The position numbers and the translations under genes are program-made. From positions 1-64,000 of the forward strand of contig CAYZTA010000013.1 of NCBI GenBank assembly GCA_964481145.1: 64,000 nucleotides of DNA, in the 5' to 3' direction. The DNA is from Sandaracinus sp964481145. GTDB taxonomy: Bacteria; Myxococcota_A; Polyangia; Polyangiales; Sandaracinaceae. The notes beneath the pieces are model-generated. The model saw only the letters and a list, made by a program, of their open reading frames with translations. It was not told the origin of the DNA and searched no databases. How positions within the stretch are numbered: the first letter of the stretch is position 1; every line of letters starts with the position of its first letter. Of this stretch, positions 16,249 through 26,315 are shown piece after piece.

Positions 16249-18012
16249 ATGCGCATGTCGAAGCCGCTCGCAATTGCCCTTCTCATCGCCCTTGGAGGTG
16301 CGTCCTCTTCTTGCTCTTGCGGCGGAGGTCGCCATGGAGAGGAAGAGCCCAATCCCGAACGGCGCGAGCTCCAGGAATTCGTTCTGCTCGAGAGCCCTTC
16401 GAATTCGAGCGAGACCTCGTTGTTCCAGCCACCTGCGCCCGTGCTCTACGATGTGCTCCAGCGGCTCGAGCGGGCCCGGACCGATGAACACGTCGTCTCG
16501 ATTTTTCTTCGCCTCGGACCCATGGGCAGCAGTTGGGGCCGTGTCGGAGATCTATCGGAAGCCATTTCCGCGATTCGAGAAGCAGGCAAGCCCGTTCACT
16601 GCCACTTCGAAACCATCGACAATGCGGGCTATAGGCTCGCCGCATCGGGTTGCGATCGAATCACTGTCACGCCGGCAGGCATGCTCGACACCGTGGGGCT
16701 CGCCGCTCAGGTTTTCTACGCACGAACCCTCCTCGATCAAATCGGCATTCATGCCGATTTGATGCAAGTCGGATCGTTCAAAGGCGCCGCCGAGCCGTTT
16801 ACACGACAGGACATGTCCCCCGAAATGAGAGAATCTCTCGGGGCGCTCTTGGATGATCTGCAAGCAGATCTCGTCCGAACGATTGCCTCTGGACGCCGTC
16901 TCGCCCCCGAACGTGTGCAAGAAGTACTCGACGGAGGCCCCTATGATTCGAGCGGTGCACTCGCAGCGGGGCTCGTCGATGCCGTCGAGTTCGATGACGA
17001 AGCGCGCACACGAGCGCGCGAAGCCGGACAAGCCACGCGCAACGTGCGTGTCCGTCTCTTGCCGGAGCAAGAGCCGATCACGCTGACCGATGTGCTCGAT
17101 GCCCTCGCTCGAGGGGAACCCTCCGAGGCGGAATCCACAGGGTCGCGGATCGAGCTCGTGTATCTGGATGGGGAGATCACTGATGCAGAAGAAGCTGGCA
17201 CGGGCACGGGACATGCCGGTCCTTTCGTGCGCCGGATGCGCGAGCTCGCCGATGACGACGACGTGAAGGCCGTCGTTCTTCGCATCGACTCACCTGGCGG
17301 CTCTGCGCTCGCCAGCGATCGCATGTGGCACGCGGTCCGAAGGGTCGCCGGACGAAAGCCGGTCGTCGTTTCGGTCGGTGATATGGCCGCGAGCGGCGGC
17401 TATTACATCGCTTCGGCTGGCCACGAAATCGTCGCACATCCATCGAGTATCGTGGGTTCGATCGGAGTCGTGGGAGGCAAAGTCGATGCATCGGCGCTCC
17501 TCGAGCGTGTGGGTGTGCACGCCGAGACATTGACGCGGGGCGCACACGCGGGCTGGTCGACCCCGGCCGCGCCATTCACCGATGGGGAGCGTGCGGTTCT
17601 CCGCACGATCATGGAGAGCACGTATCGACGTTTCGTGAACCGCGTCGCAACGTCTCGTGAGATTCCGGAAGAGCGGGTATTGGAATCCGCGGAGGGGCGG
17701 ATTTGGAGCGGAAATCAGGGGATTGAACGCGGTCTCATCGATCGCGTCGGGGGGTTGCGCGCGGCGCTCGCGGCGGCGCGAGAACGCGCCGAGCTCGATG
17801 AAACAGCCCCTGTCTCCGAATGGCCCGCGCGACGCACGATGCTCGAGACGCTCATGTCGGCGATGCAAGGCGGTGAGGGAGTGGACGCTGCAACTCACGC
17901 CCTCGCCGAAGCCGAGCTCGGTCCGGCCATGGGCGCGCTTCACTGGGTGCGGCTGCTCCGGGACGGGCATCGTGTGGTTTTGGCGCTGCCCATCGGGCTC
18001 GAGATTCGCTGA
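16249..18012 (+). CDS. sppA: Signal peptide peptidase SppA (protease IV, long form)
   Basis: Membrane-bound serine protease that degrades cleaved signal peptides. The 587-residue product is the long, two-domain type. The N-terminal domain carries the catalytic base Lys178 in GSFKGAAEPF. The C-terminal domain carries the nucleophile Ser382 in DMAASGGYYIAS, with IDSPGGSALAS before it. The start chosen is MRMSKPL, followed by a hydrophobic stretch and 'ASSSCSC', which suggests a lipoprotein-like anchor rather than the usual transmembrane helix. The reading frame stays open upstream inside the previous gene, but that part has no family match. Confidence 0.93.
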   Translation: MRMSKPLAIALLIALGGASSSCSCGGGRHGEEEPNPERRELQEFVLLESPSNSSETSLFQPPAPVLYDVLQRLERARTDEHVVSIFLRLGPMGSSWGRVGDLSEAISAIREAGKPVHCHFETIDNAGYRLAASGCDRITVTPAGMLDTVGLAAQVFYARTLLDQIGIHADLMQVGSFKGAAEPFTRQDMSPEMRESLGALLDDLQADLVRTIASGRRLAPERVQEVLDGGPYDSSGALAAGLVDAVEFDDEARTRAREAGQATRNVRVRLLPEQEPITLTDVLDALARGEPSEAESTGSRIELVYLDGEITDAEEAGTGTGHAGPFVRRMRELADDDDVKAVVLRIDSPGGSALASDRMWHAVRRVAGRKPVVVSVGDMAASGGYYIASAGHEIVAHPSSIVGSIGVVGGKVDASALLERVGVHAETLTRGAHAGWSTPAAPFTDGERAVLRTIMESTYRRFVNRVATSREIPEERVLESAEGRIWSGNQGIERGLIDRVGGLRAALAAARERAELDETAPVSEWPARRTMLETLMSAMQGGEGVDAATHALAEAELGPAMGALHWVRLLRDGHRVVLALPIGLEIR

Positions 18013-18015
18013 AGA

Positions 18016-18046
18016 GTCTGGAAAACGGTCGAAACCATTTCCAGAC
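18016..18046. repeat. Hairpin after sppA
   Basis: GTCTGGAAA and TTTCCAGAC form a 9-bp stem around a 13-base loop that can itself fold (GGT-CGAA-ACC). It starts three bases after the sppA stop. No T-run follows, so it may protect the mRNA 3' end rather than act as an intrinsic terminator. Confidence 0.5.
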
Positions 18047-18145
18047 CAGCTCGAGCCGGGTGGTTTGAGACGAAAATTCAGTCAGAGAGTCCCCGGTCCA
18101 CCGTGACAACGACGACATCCTGCGAGAGATGATACAGTCCGGTCC

Positions 18146-21100
18146 GTGGATCTCTGGGCGCCATCGCCGAGTCCGATTGCACTTTTCCTCCTTGGCCTCG
18201 ACGAACGCGGCGCAGACGGCGTGGTCGAGGTCGGGGAAAGGCAGCTCGTGCTCCGTCGCGGACGTGTCATCGACGTGCGCCGAACCGAGGGAGACCCCTC
18301 TCTGCACGAGTTCTTACATAAGAGCGGTCGCGTCGACGACGGGGGGCTCGAAGCGCTTCGTCGCGGCTCCGCAGACCCGGACAAGCTGCCGGCCGATTCG
18401 AACGTCCTGAGTGTCGATGCACTCAGTGAAACCATGCGTGCGCTTTGGCTCGATCGGTTGGTGCGCGGAATCACGAAAGCCGAAGCCGAGGGACGCGCGG
18501 TACCCGCGCTCGGCCCAAACGCCGTACCCCAAATCACCGCGATCGAAGTCGCACTCGTGCCGTTGGTGCTCGATGCGCTCGAGAGAAGAGCCGCAGAGGG
18601 GGACGCCGAGCAGGTCGGATCTCGCGCCACACATCGGCTCGACTGGCGAGAAGGGCCCCACCTGGCGCGTGCGCGACGCTGGGCCGGGATCGATGGGAAA
18701 AACGAGCTCCGGATCGGAGCGCTCCTCACGAGTGCCCCTGCCGCGGCATCTCGAATCGCCGCCCTCGTTCGGGCAGGCCTGGCGCGTATCGTTCCTCCAG
18801 GCACGAGCGCTCCAGCGCCTGCACGGCGCCTAATTTCGATTTCTGCGCCGACCATCGCGGAACACTCCACGCGGATTCCAACGGCCCCCCTGCCCCCCTC
18901 ACGCCCAGAAATGCCCTATACATCGCAGGGTGAGTCCACGTTACGAGAACGCCTCACGCCCGATCCCATACGTCATGAGGCGCCTCCGAGAGGCGGCACA
19001 CTTCCCCCTCCCGAACCGATCCGCGCCCCTGCCCTGGGCCCCGGCCTCCTGCCGCCAGCTCCCCTCGACGCTGTTCTGCCATCACGTCCGAGCACACTCC
19101 CTCCCCCACGCGCACCCGAAGTGCAGCTCTCCCCTGGTGCGGCGCAGATCTTCGAGCACATCGGCGAGCTCGCATCTCCTCTTGTGGAGCTCCCGCAGAT
19201 TGTTTCGAAGCTGGAAGATCCTCTCGACGCGATCGAACGCGAGATCGCCATTCTCGAAGAATCGACGGCACGGGCCGAAGAACGTGCAACCGCATGGCGA
19301 AGCGCTGCCGAGACCTGGTTCGATCGGTATGGAAGCGTCGAAGAACGCGAGCGGGCCTTGCGTGAAGCGGCCGCTGCCACTCCTGAAGACGCCAACGCGC
19401 TGCTCGATGCAGCCAATGCATGCACGGCCTCGGCGAGAACGGAGTTGGCTCTCGCGTATGGTCGAGCAGCCGTGGCAGCGGCGCTCGAAGGAGACGAACG
19501 CGATCGCGTGCTTCAATCCTATGCGGAGCTGTGTCTCCGCGCAGGTCGCCCTTCCATCGCGCTCGCGGCGCTCAGTTCCATCTCCGAGCGGAGCCGATCT
19601 TCCGTCGACGCGCATCGCATTGCAGCTTCAATCCACAAAGCCCGCGGTCGCTTCGCCGAAGCCGCCGCGGAGCTTTGTGATTCATCGGCGTTATGTGCCG
19701 AGCTCGATCCGGTTCGAGCGACCTTCGATCTGCGAAGCGCGTGGTGTCTCGCGCTGCTCTCGGAGGAACCCTTCGAACGACTCGTGCATGCGCTCGTTCA
19801 CGAAGAGCTCATGGTCGGCGCGATGGGACTCTGTGCCGATCATGCCGCTCGAAGCACGAACGTGGAGATCCGTCGCACGTGCTGGCTCGCCGCCGCCGAA
19901 CGGGCGCACACCGCAGACAGGCCGCTCTGGGCCGCAGATTTTTTGCTGCGTGCGTTCGATGACGAGCCCTCACTCGAGTCAGTCTATCTGCCCCTCGACG
20001 CGGCTTTGAGCGAAGCCTCCGCTGTGCTCGAGCGCACCGTGGTGCTCGAAGAAATCGCAACCGCAGCACCCATGAGCTCACGGTCAGAGTGGATGAATCG
20101 CGCCGCTGACGCGCGGCTCGATGTTCCCGGTGACGGAATGTGGGAGCTCGAGTTGCGGCTCCGATGCCTCGAACTCACGCCCGAGAACGAACACGCGATG
20201 ATCTCCGTTCGCCGTCAATCCGAAGCGACCGCAGATCCGCTCCTCCTCGCCGACTCACTCGAACGCGTGGCCCGAGCGAAGACTTGGTCTTCCGCAGAAG
20301 CACAAAAAGCCGTGCTGGAGGAGCTCGCAACGATCACCGACGAGCTCACGAACGAACCTCTTCGTGCCGCATGGGCTCGCTCCATGGCGGCATCGATCAC
20401 GGGGGATTCCAGCCGGGTGCGCGGGCGACTTGCGCCGAGCACCCGGCCCATCATGCAACGCGCAGCAGAGCTCGATCGACTGTCCCGCGAAGGCGAGGCC
20501 CAAGAAGCCCGTCGGGCAAAGCTCGAGCTCGCTTCGATTCTCGCGCAAGATCCAGAGCGGCGCGATCGAGCCATCGCGCTCTTGAAGGAACTCCTCGAAG
20601 AAGCCTGGGACAGCACGGCCTCTGGGCTCCTCGAGCGCCTTTTCGCCATCCGTGGTGACGTGGATGCACGGATCGCCGTGCTCCATCAGCGCGCGCGCTC
20701 TGAGCTGGAGCGCGCTCCACGAACACGAGCTCTTCTCTGGATTGCATCTCTCGAAGCTGCTCGAGGTGACCATCGTGAGGCTGCGCATGCGTGCTCGAAG
20801 ATCCTCGAAGAGGTCCCGAGTCATCAAGAAGCGCTCATTCGATTGCGACGCGCTGCATCGCGGCTCTCGGATCACGCGCTCCTGACCGAGGCGCTCGAGC
20901 GAGAAGCTCAGCTCGAACTGCCAGCCGCCTCACGGGCTCGGCTCTATTCGTTCCTCGCGACTTCTGCCGATGCAACACACGATGCAGCAAAGGCCGTCAC
21001 GAACGCGGCGATGGCGCTCGAGAACGATGCGCACGCCGGCGCTGCTGCCTGGATTTTGGCCAGACACGTGACGAGCGACTCGCCCGTCTCGGGTCTCGCC

Positions 21101-23845
21101 ATCGAATGTGCACTCGCATCGATCGGTGAAGTCCCTTCTCTTCTTTGGGCTCAACTTCGCGAAGCCGAAACAGAAGAGGCACGAAGCCGAATCGCAGAGC
21201 GATGGTCTGAGCTCGCACCCACGGACGCTGCCCCTTGGATGGCGACGCTCCGCATCGCGAGTGAGCGAGGCGAGACCGACCTCGCAGAGCGCGCTCTTCG
21301 CGAGCTCCTCCTAGAAACACGTGCGGACATCGCTCACATCGCGCCCATCGAAGAGGCGCTCGTTTCGCTCGCCTCCCGCGGTGAGCTCGAGAGAGCAACG
21401 GTGCTGGCGCTCGCTGCCATGGACCGATACGGGGAAGCGGCGCTCCGACTGCGCGAGCTCGCATCGGGCTCGACGGAGCAAGCCAACATGCCGCGTTTGC
21501 GCACGTCCGTGCTCGAGCGTCTTTTGACGGCCAGCACAGAAGCCGAGGCCATCGCGTGTTTGTGGATGATCGCGAACCATCATCAAGCCCAAGGCGATCA
21601 AGCAGGAGAGGCGCGTGCGCTTCTCCGTGTTCTCGCCCGTGCACCACGCGACGGTGCTGCCATCGAACGACTCGCGAATATTTACGCACGAACCGGCGAA
21701 CATGAGCGATGGATGGCCGTCCTCGCGCTCCGCGTTTCAGAGGCCGCTGGAGAGGCCGAGCGTTTCGAAGGTTGGCTCGCGCTTTCAGCGGCCACGTTCG
21801 CCGTATCGAACGACGCCGAACGTGCGCTTGCGTTCGCACGTTCGGCCATCGCCGACGTTTCGAGCGTCCATACGGACGAAGAGGCCGAGCGGGTGCTGCG
21901 TGTTTCGAGTCTTCTCGTCAGCATCGGCTGCACCTCGGATGCCGTCGCATTGTTGATCGACCACATGGAGCGCGCGGACGAAGCTCCCGCCGGAAAACTT
22001 GCAGAGCGAGCCGCGGCCGTTCTCGTTCGCGAGCTTGGAGAGCTGCGCCGAGCACTCGACGTCACGGTCTCTGGCGTGATGCGCTCTCCTCGTTATAAGC
22101 CACTCCTTCTTGCAGCGGAGCATCTCGCCCTCGAGCTCGGCGACGTCGAGAGCGCGGAACGCGTGTATCTCGAGCTCATCGAGCGCGCGATGGGCGCCAA
22201 CGGAAAGCGTGCACTCCTCTATCGCCGAGCTCGATTTCTAGAGCGTGCGGGGCATGATGCTGCCGCGCTCGAAGCGTATCTCGAGGCCGCAGCGCATTCG
22301 GCGAGCTCGGGTGCGGTACTCACCGCGATCGAACGGCTCGCACGTGCGACGTCCGACTTGGATGCGCTCGCACGCGGTCTACTTCTGCTCTCGGACAATG
22401 CACCTCATCCAGCGATCAAGCTCGAGATGCGGCGCCGCGCCGCGACTCTCCTCGAGCAAGAGATCGGTCGCCCCGAACGTGCATGGGCGGTCCTTTTCCC
22501 GATGTGGAAACAGACGGGCGTCGCCGAGCTCGAGGAAGACCTCGGTCGGCTTGCTCAAACGATGAGCCACACATCGGCCGATGCCGGTAAAAAGGCGTTC
22601 GACGCCCTCTTTTCGGAGTTCGAACGACGTGCGGCGGATGCATGGATGACCGAAGAAAAAGCGCGTTTGCTGATGAAATCAGCGCGCCTCTATGCCCTGT
22701 TCGTCAGAGATCTTTCACGCGCAGAAGAGCACGCGAATGCGGCTCTCACTCTCTTGGAAAACGATGCCGACGTCGAGGATGACAAGCGCGCTTCCGTGCT
22801 CGCCGAGATCGCATCATGGGCCCATCTCCGAGTCGTCCATTCGACTCCGGAAGAGTCAGAAGAAACAGCAACGGAGCGCATTGTCCAACTGCGATCGACG
22901 CTGATGCTCGAACCATGGCGAACGGACATTCTCGTTGCTCTCGAAGAGCTCGCCACACGCACGGGTGCCTCCCGAGAAGCCGCGCTTGCGAGCGCGATCC
23001 TATCCGTCTCGGATGCATCGCGCGGCGGAGCTCGCCGACTCGTCACAGTCGATGCGCGTGCAATCGTAAACGAGCGAGAGCATCTCTTTCGCGATCCCAT
23101 GACCTCGAGCGGACGCGCGCTTTTACAATTGCTTTGGGAATCCGCTCTCCCGATTTTCAAAGTCACACTTGCTCAGCTCGGCGTGGTGGGAACGGACCGC
23201 GTGGGAGCGCACAGCACCTCGCTCTTGGGTCGTTCCGTCGCTGCAGCGCTCGAGACGCTCCCCGACGACACGGCCGTGTTCGTTTCGCAGCAGCTCGGAC
23301 GAACGAGCATCGTGCCCGTACGAACCCAGCCGCCCGCGGTCATCATCGGCCACGATGCTCCGTCCACCGATGAAGGTGCTCTCCGATTTCTTCTGGGCCG
23401 TGCACTCGAGCTGGCGCAACCCGCGCACGTGCTCGTCGCGACTTTCAGCGAGGAGGAAGGCCGCACCTTCTTCGCGGCGGTTCGCGCTGCATTCGGTCCG
23501 GCGGAAGAGGCTCAGATCGATCGCGACGCTGCGGCCGTGGCTGCCGCCCTCTGGCGAACGATTCCAGTGCGCAATCAGCGCGATGTTCGAGAACTCCTTC
23601 TCGACGCGGAAGACATCTTCGATTGGGACAAGATGCGCAGCTCTGCATTCGCCAGCGCGGCACGTGCTGGGCTCGTGGCTTCGGGCGACCTCGAAGGCAG
23701 CATCCGCGCACTGCTCTCCGAGCACGACCAGCTCGACTTCACACCATCGCTCGAAGCGCTGGGAGACGCCATCGCGAATTCGAGCGAGCTCTCAGCGCTC
23801 GTACGATTCGCGTTCAGCGACGCCTTCCTCGCGACCCTTCCGTAA
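18146..23845 (+). CDS. Giant PATAN-like / TPR repeat protein (1,899 residues)
   Basis: The N-terminal 230 residues resemble a PATAN/DUF4388 domain: 'DGVVEVGERQLVLRRGRVID', then LHEFLHKSGRVDD. A proline-rich linker (about 245-335) follows. About 1,250 residues of helical, alanine- and glutamate-rich TPR-type repeats come next. The last 250 residues are a distinct domain starting near 'DPMTSSGRALLQLLWESALP' and including RAGLVASGDLEGSIRAL, a pattern I recall from other very large myxobacterial TPR proteins. There is no signal peptide or membrane helix, so it is probably cytoplasmic. The start is GTG. Its function is unknown; a scaffold for protein assemblies is the usual guess. The stop lies six bases from a convergent gene. 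Confidence 0.85.
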   Translation: MDLWAPSPSPIALFLLGLDERGADGVVEVGERQLVLRRGRVIDVRRTEGDPSLHEFLHKSGRVDDGGLEALRRGSADPDKLPADSNVLSVDALSETMRALWLDRLVRGITKAEAEGRAVPALGPNAVPQITAIEVALVPLVLDALERRAAEGDAEQVGSRATHRLDWREGPHLARARRWAGIDGKNELRIGALLTSAPAAASRIAALVRAGLARIVPPGTSAPAPARRLISISAPTIAEHSTRIPTAPLPPSRPEMPYTSQGESTLRERLTPDPIRHEAPPRGGTLPPPEPIRAPALGPGLLPPAPLDAVLPSRPSTLPPPRAPEVQLSPGAAQIFEHIGELASPLVELPQIVSKLEDPLDAIEREIAILEESTARAEERATAWRSAAETWFDRYGSVEERERALREAAAATPEDANALLDAANACTASARTELALAYGRAAVAAALEGDERDRVLQSYAELCLRAGRPSIALAALSSISERSRSSVDAHRIAASIHKARGRFAEAAAELCDSSALCAELDPVRATFDLRSAWCLALLSEEPFERLVHALVHEELMVGAMGLCADHAARSTNVEIRRTCWLAAAERAHTADRPLWAADFLLRAFDDEPSLESVYLPLDAALSEASAVLERTVVLEEIATAAPMSSRSEWMNRAADARLDVPGDGMWELELRLRCLELTPENEHAMISVRRQSEATADPLLLADSLERVARAKTWSSAEAQKAVLEELATITDELTNEPLRAAWARSMAASITGDSSRVRGRLAPSTRPIMQRAAELDRLSREGEAQEARRAKLELASILAQDPERRDRAIALLKELLEEAWDSTASGLLERLFAIRGDVDARIAVLHQRARSELERAPRTRALLWIASLEAARGDHREAAHACSKILEEVPSHQEALIRLRRAASRLSDHALLTEALEREAQLELPAASRARLYSFLATSADATHDAAKAVTNAAMALENDAHAGAAAWILARHVTSDSPVSGLAIECALASIGEVPSLLWAQLREAETEEARSRIAERWSELAPTDAAPWMATLRIASERGETDLAERALRELLLETRADIAHIAPIEEALVSLASRGELERATVLALAAMDRYGEAALRLRELASGSTEQANMPRLRTSVLERLLTASTEAEAIACLWMIANHHQAQGDQAGEARALLRVLARAPRDGAAIERLANIYARTGEHERWMAVLALRVSEAAGEAERFEGWLALSAATFAVSNDAERALAFARSAIADVSSVHTDEEAERVLRVSSLLVSIGCTSDAVALLIDHMERADEAPAGKLAERAAAVLVRELGELRRALDVTVSGVMRSPRYKPLLLAAEHLALELGDVESAERVYLELIERAMGANGKRALLYRRARFLERAGHDAAALEAYLEAAAHSASSGAVLTAIERLARATSDLDALARGLLLLSDNAPHPAIKLEMRRRAATLLEQEIGRPERAWAVLFPMWKQTGVAELEEDLGRLAQTMSHTSADAGKKAFDALFSEFERRAADAWMTEEKARLLMKSARLYALFVRDLSRAEEHANAALTLLENDADVEDDKRASVLAEIASWAHLRVVHSTPEESEETATERIVQLRSTLMLEPWRTDILVALEELATRTGASREAALASAILSVSDASRGGARRLVTVDARAIVNEREHLFRDPMTSSGRALLQLLWESALPIFKVTLAQLGVVGTDRVGAHSTSLLGRSVAAALETLPDDTAVFVSQQLGRTSIVPVRTQPPAVIIGHDAPSTDEGALRFLLGRALELAQPAHVLVATFSEEEGRTFFAAVRAAFGPAEEAQIDRDAAAVAAALWRTIPVRNQRDVRELLLDAEDIFDWDKMRSSAFASAARAGLVASGDLEGSIRALLSEHDQLDFTPSLEALGDAIANSSELSALVRFAFSDAFLATLP

Positions 23846-23851
23846 GGGAGC

Positions 23852-24538
23852 TCACGAACACGGGATCAACGAAACGTTGTCTTGTCCGGGGATGCACGAA
23901 AAAACGGCCTCCGTGATCGGCGCGCCATCTTCGAACCCGCATTGGAAAAGGCAGAAGTTCGTGCACAACCGAAGCGGAAAGGTGATTTCTCCAGTCGTTT
24001 GAGTGGAATCACCGCTCGTCACTCCTGTCATCCGAACGGATACGAGGATGGTTCCCTCGGTGTTGACGAGCACATCCCCGTAAATCGCAGGGACGACCTC
24101 CACGATCGCAAGACCGCGACCGAGATCCATGCCGCTCGTTGCCGAAGGAATGAACCCGCTGGCCGGAACACGAAAGCGAGTGGGCAAGCCACCAAAATCC
24201 AGCTCGCTTCCATCGATCGCGCGAAGCTCGACCTCGGCTTCTTCGATGTGAAACGAATTCGTGTCGGTGGTGAGCGGATACACCGAATTCGACAGATTCA
24301 GCATCCGGTTCACGACTTGAAATGCCGCTGAATAGCGAATCCCCGTTCGAAACGCGGCGGTTTCAGCGGTTGTATCCAGCACAGGGCTGGCGATCGTCGT
24401 CGCGGTCGCACCTGGCCTATACACGCAGTTGTCTGGAGCCGCGAGCATGGCTTCGATCTCGATGCCGGTATTCGTTGGTGCGCATCCCCCCACAATGCAG
24501 AGAACAGCGCCGACGAAACGCCACGTCTTCGAAATCAT
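23852..24538 (-). CDS. Hypothetical lipoprotein
   Basis: A 228-residue protein whose N-terminus, MISKTWRFVGAVLCIVGGCAP, is a lipoprotein signal (lipidated Cys19). The mature part is rich in beta-strand sequence and Thr/Ser. It has several cysteines, mostly near the C-terminus (LRLCTNFCLFQCGFEDG), which may form disulfides outside the cytoplasm. The start is decided by GGAGG seven bases upstream; the frame extends further to a GTG at 24604 without a ribosome site. It lies downstream of aroKB on the same strand. I recognise no family. Confidence 0.75.
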   Translation of the reverse strand: MISKTWRFVGAVLCIVGGCAPTNTGIEIEAMLAAPDNCVYRPGATATTIASPVLDTTAETAAFRTGIRYSAAFQVVNRMLNLSNSVYPLTTDTNSFHIEEAEVELRAIDGSELDFGGLPTRFRVPASGFIPSATSGMDLGRGLAIVEVVPAIYGDVLVNTEGTILVSVRMTGVTSGDSTQTTGEITFPLRLCTNFCLFQCGFEDGAPITEAVFSCIPGQDNVSLIPCS

Positions 24539-24631
24539 AAAGAGGCCTCCGGCGGACGGATAAACGAGGACCGCCCGCTCGTCGATCAGGGTAAGCCCAG
24601 ACACAGGAAGAAGCCAAATTCCCTGGCTCGC

Positions 24632-26224
24632 TCATCCCGACACAGCAAGCTTGCGAACGGTATCGATCGGAATCGATCGCACTTCGACTTCGCCTGGAGC
24701 TCCAGCCAGCACGAAACGAATATTCGCACCCACCCGCTTTTTATCCGCCCCCACGAAGCCGAGCGCGTGTGCGTCGAGATACGCATCTGGATCCGTGGGC
24801 AGTCCCAGGCGCGACAAAAGCGCCCGCAATCGCCTCACGTGTTCATCCTTGGCAAACGAAAGCGAACGAGAGACACGCATGGCAGCCACGAATCCTCGCG
24901 CCACCGCATCACCGTGCCGCATCGTATATGCGCTCGCCGCTTCCATGGCGTGACCGAGGGTATGACCCAGATTGAGAAACGCCCGCACCCCTAGCTCAAG
25001 CTCGTCTTCTGCCACGATACGCGCTTTGAGAGCCACCGCGCGTCTCACTGCACGCACCGTGGCATCGGGATCTCCCGAGACGAGCGCTTCGGCGTCCTGC
25101 TCGAGCTCGAGCACTGCCTCTTCACCATCGATCCATGCGCACTTGACGACCTCCGCCATTCCCGAGATGCGCTCCTCACGCGGCAACGTAGACAACATGT
25201 CGATATCGCAAAGCACCGCGCACGGCTGATGGAATGTGCCGACGAGATTTTTCCCCTCCGCTCGATCGAATCCGGTCTTTCCTCCGACCGAGCTATCGAC
25301 CATCGCGAGGAGAGAAGTCGGCACCTGCACGAACCGAATTCCACGCAACAACGTGGACGCCGCGAACCCTGCCAGATCACCGACGACGCCTCCGCCCACC
25401 GCGACCACGGCGCCCTTGCGATCGATCCCCGACGCAAGCCCTGCATTCCAGATTGCCTCGACGGAACGAATCGTTTTTTCGGCTTCGCCGGGTGGCAGAG
25501 TGACTCCAATGGGCACGAGCCCGGCATCGCGCACACCCTCCCGTATTCTACGCGCCCAAGGCTCTTCGACGTGGCGATCCGAGACCACCACCACCGATCC
25601 CGCCGCACCCGCCGCGTTCAGCCGTGCTCCGATGCGGCTCGACACACCTCGCCCGATCTCGACTCGATAGGTCCGTTCGCCGAGTGGTACGACGATGGGA
25701 CGCTCGCGAGAAATCGCGAGAATCTCGGAGAGCACGTCGTCCACGCTGCCTTGCTCGGTATCTACGCTTCCATGTGATTCGGCATATGCCGACGCGCGCT
25801 CGAGCAGAATCGCCGACAGCGCGAGCGCTCGGTCCGAGGCATCCGCGAGGAGCGGTCGATGGGTGGAGCCGCCGACGCGGGCCGCGAGTGTTTCGGGGCG
25901 TGCTCGCAAGGTGATGAGCGTGCCTTTCGAGAGCAACATCCGACGTGTTTCACGAGAGACGACGGTGCCCCCTCCGAGTGCGATCACCTTCGGTTCGGAG
26001 ATGCTCGCCACACGCCACGCGGCATCCCGCTCGAGAGCACGAAACCCAGCCTCACCATGGGAAGCGAAGAGCGAGGCCACCGTCGCACCTTGCTCTTTCT
26101 CGATCATCTCATCGAGATCGATGAATTCCACACCCCCACGCGACGCAAGAGCCCGACCCAAGGTCGTTTTCCCGCTCCCCATCGGCCCAGAAAGAAAGAT
26201 GGGAAGATCAAAGACGGCTGACAT
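24632..26224 (-). CDS. aroKB: Shikimate kinase / 3-dehydroquinate synthase fusion
   Basis: One 530-residue polypeptide carries two steps of the shikimate pathway to aromatic amino acids. Residues 1 to about 170 are shikimate kinase: P-loop GPMGSGKT (13-20), DLDE (36-39), the FRALE shikimate-binding motif (61-65) and GGG (84-86). Residues from about 175 on are dehydroquinate synthase: GGGVVGDLAGFAASTLLRG, SVGGKTG, AEVVKCA and GHTLGHAMEA, with zinc and NAD ligands intact. Steps 5 and 2 of the pathway are joined, so direct substrate channelling is not expected. Such AroK-AroB fusions are known elsewhere. The gene is divergent from pepP. Confidence 0.95.
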   Translation of the reverse strand: MSAVFDLPIFLSGPMGSGKTTLGRALASRGGVEFIDLDEMIEKEQGATVASLFASHGEAGFRALERDAAWRVASISEPKVIALGGGTVVSRETRRMLLSKGTLITLRARPETLAARVGGSTHRPLLADASDRALALSAILLERASAYAESHGSVDTEQGSVDDVLSEILAISRERPIVVPLGERTYRVEIGRGVSSRIGARLNAAGAAGSVVVVSDRHVEEPWARRIREGVRDAGLVPIGVTLPPGEAEKTIRSVEAIWNAGLASGIDRKGAVVAVGGGVVGDLAGFAASTLLRGIRFVQVPTSLLAMVDSSVGGKTGFDRAEGKNLVGTFHQPCAVLCDIDMLSTLPREERISGMAEVVKCAWIDGEEAVLELEQDAEALVSGDPDATVRAVRRAVALKARIVAEDELELGVRAFLNLGHTLGHAMEAASAYTMRHGDAVARGFVAAMRVSRSLSFAKDEHVRRLRALLSRLGLPTDPDAYLDAHALGFVGADKKRVGANIRFVLAGAPGEVEVRSIPIDTVRKLAVSG

Positions 26225-26303
26225 ACGAACAATCCTCTACCCGAGTCTTGCCTCGCTGGCGAGTTCTGCATAGGGCGCCACCAGCACATCGACGTTCATG
26301 CTC

Positions 26304-26309
26304 TATAAT
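26304..26309 (+). promoter_or_regulatory. Perfect -10 box (TATAAT) just before pepP
   Basis: TATAAT ends six bases before the ATG at 26316, so transcription could start at that codon and give a leaderless mRNA. No SD precedes either candidate start. No good -35 hexamer lies at the expected spacing, which weakens the call. Confidence 0.35.
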
Positions 26310-26315
26310 GCACCG

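Noticed and set aside
23852..24604. Longer start (GTG) for the hypothetical lipoprotein
   Set aside because: The extra 22 residues destroy the N-terminal signal, and the strong GGAGG site belongs to the ATG at 24538.
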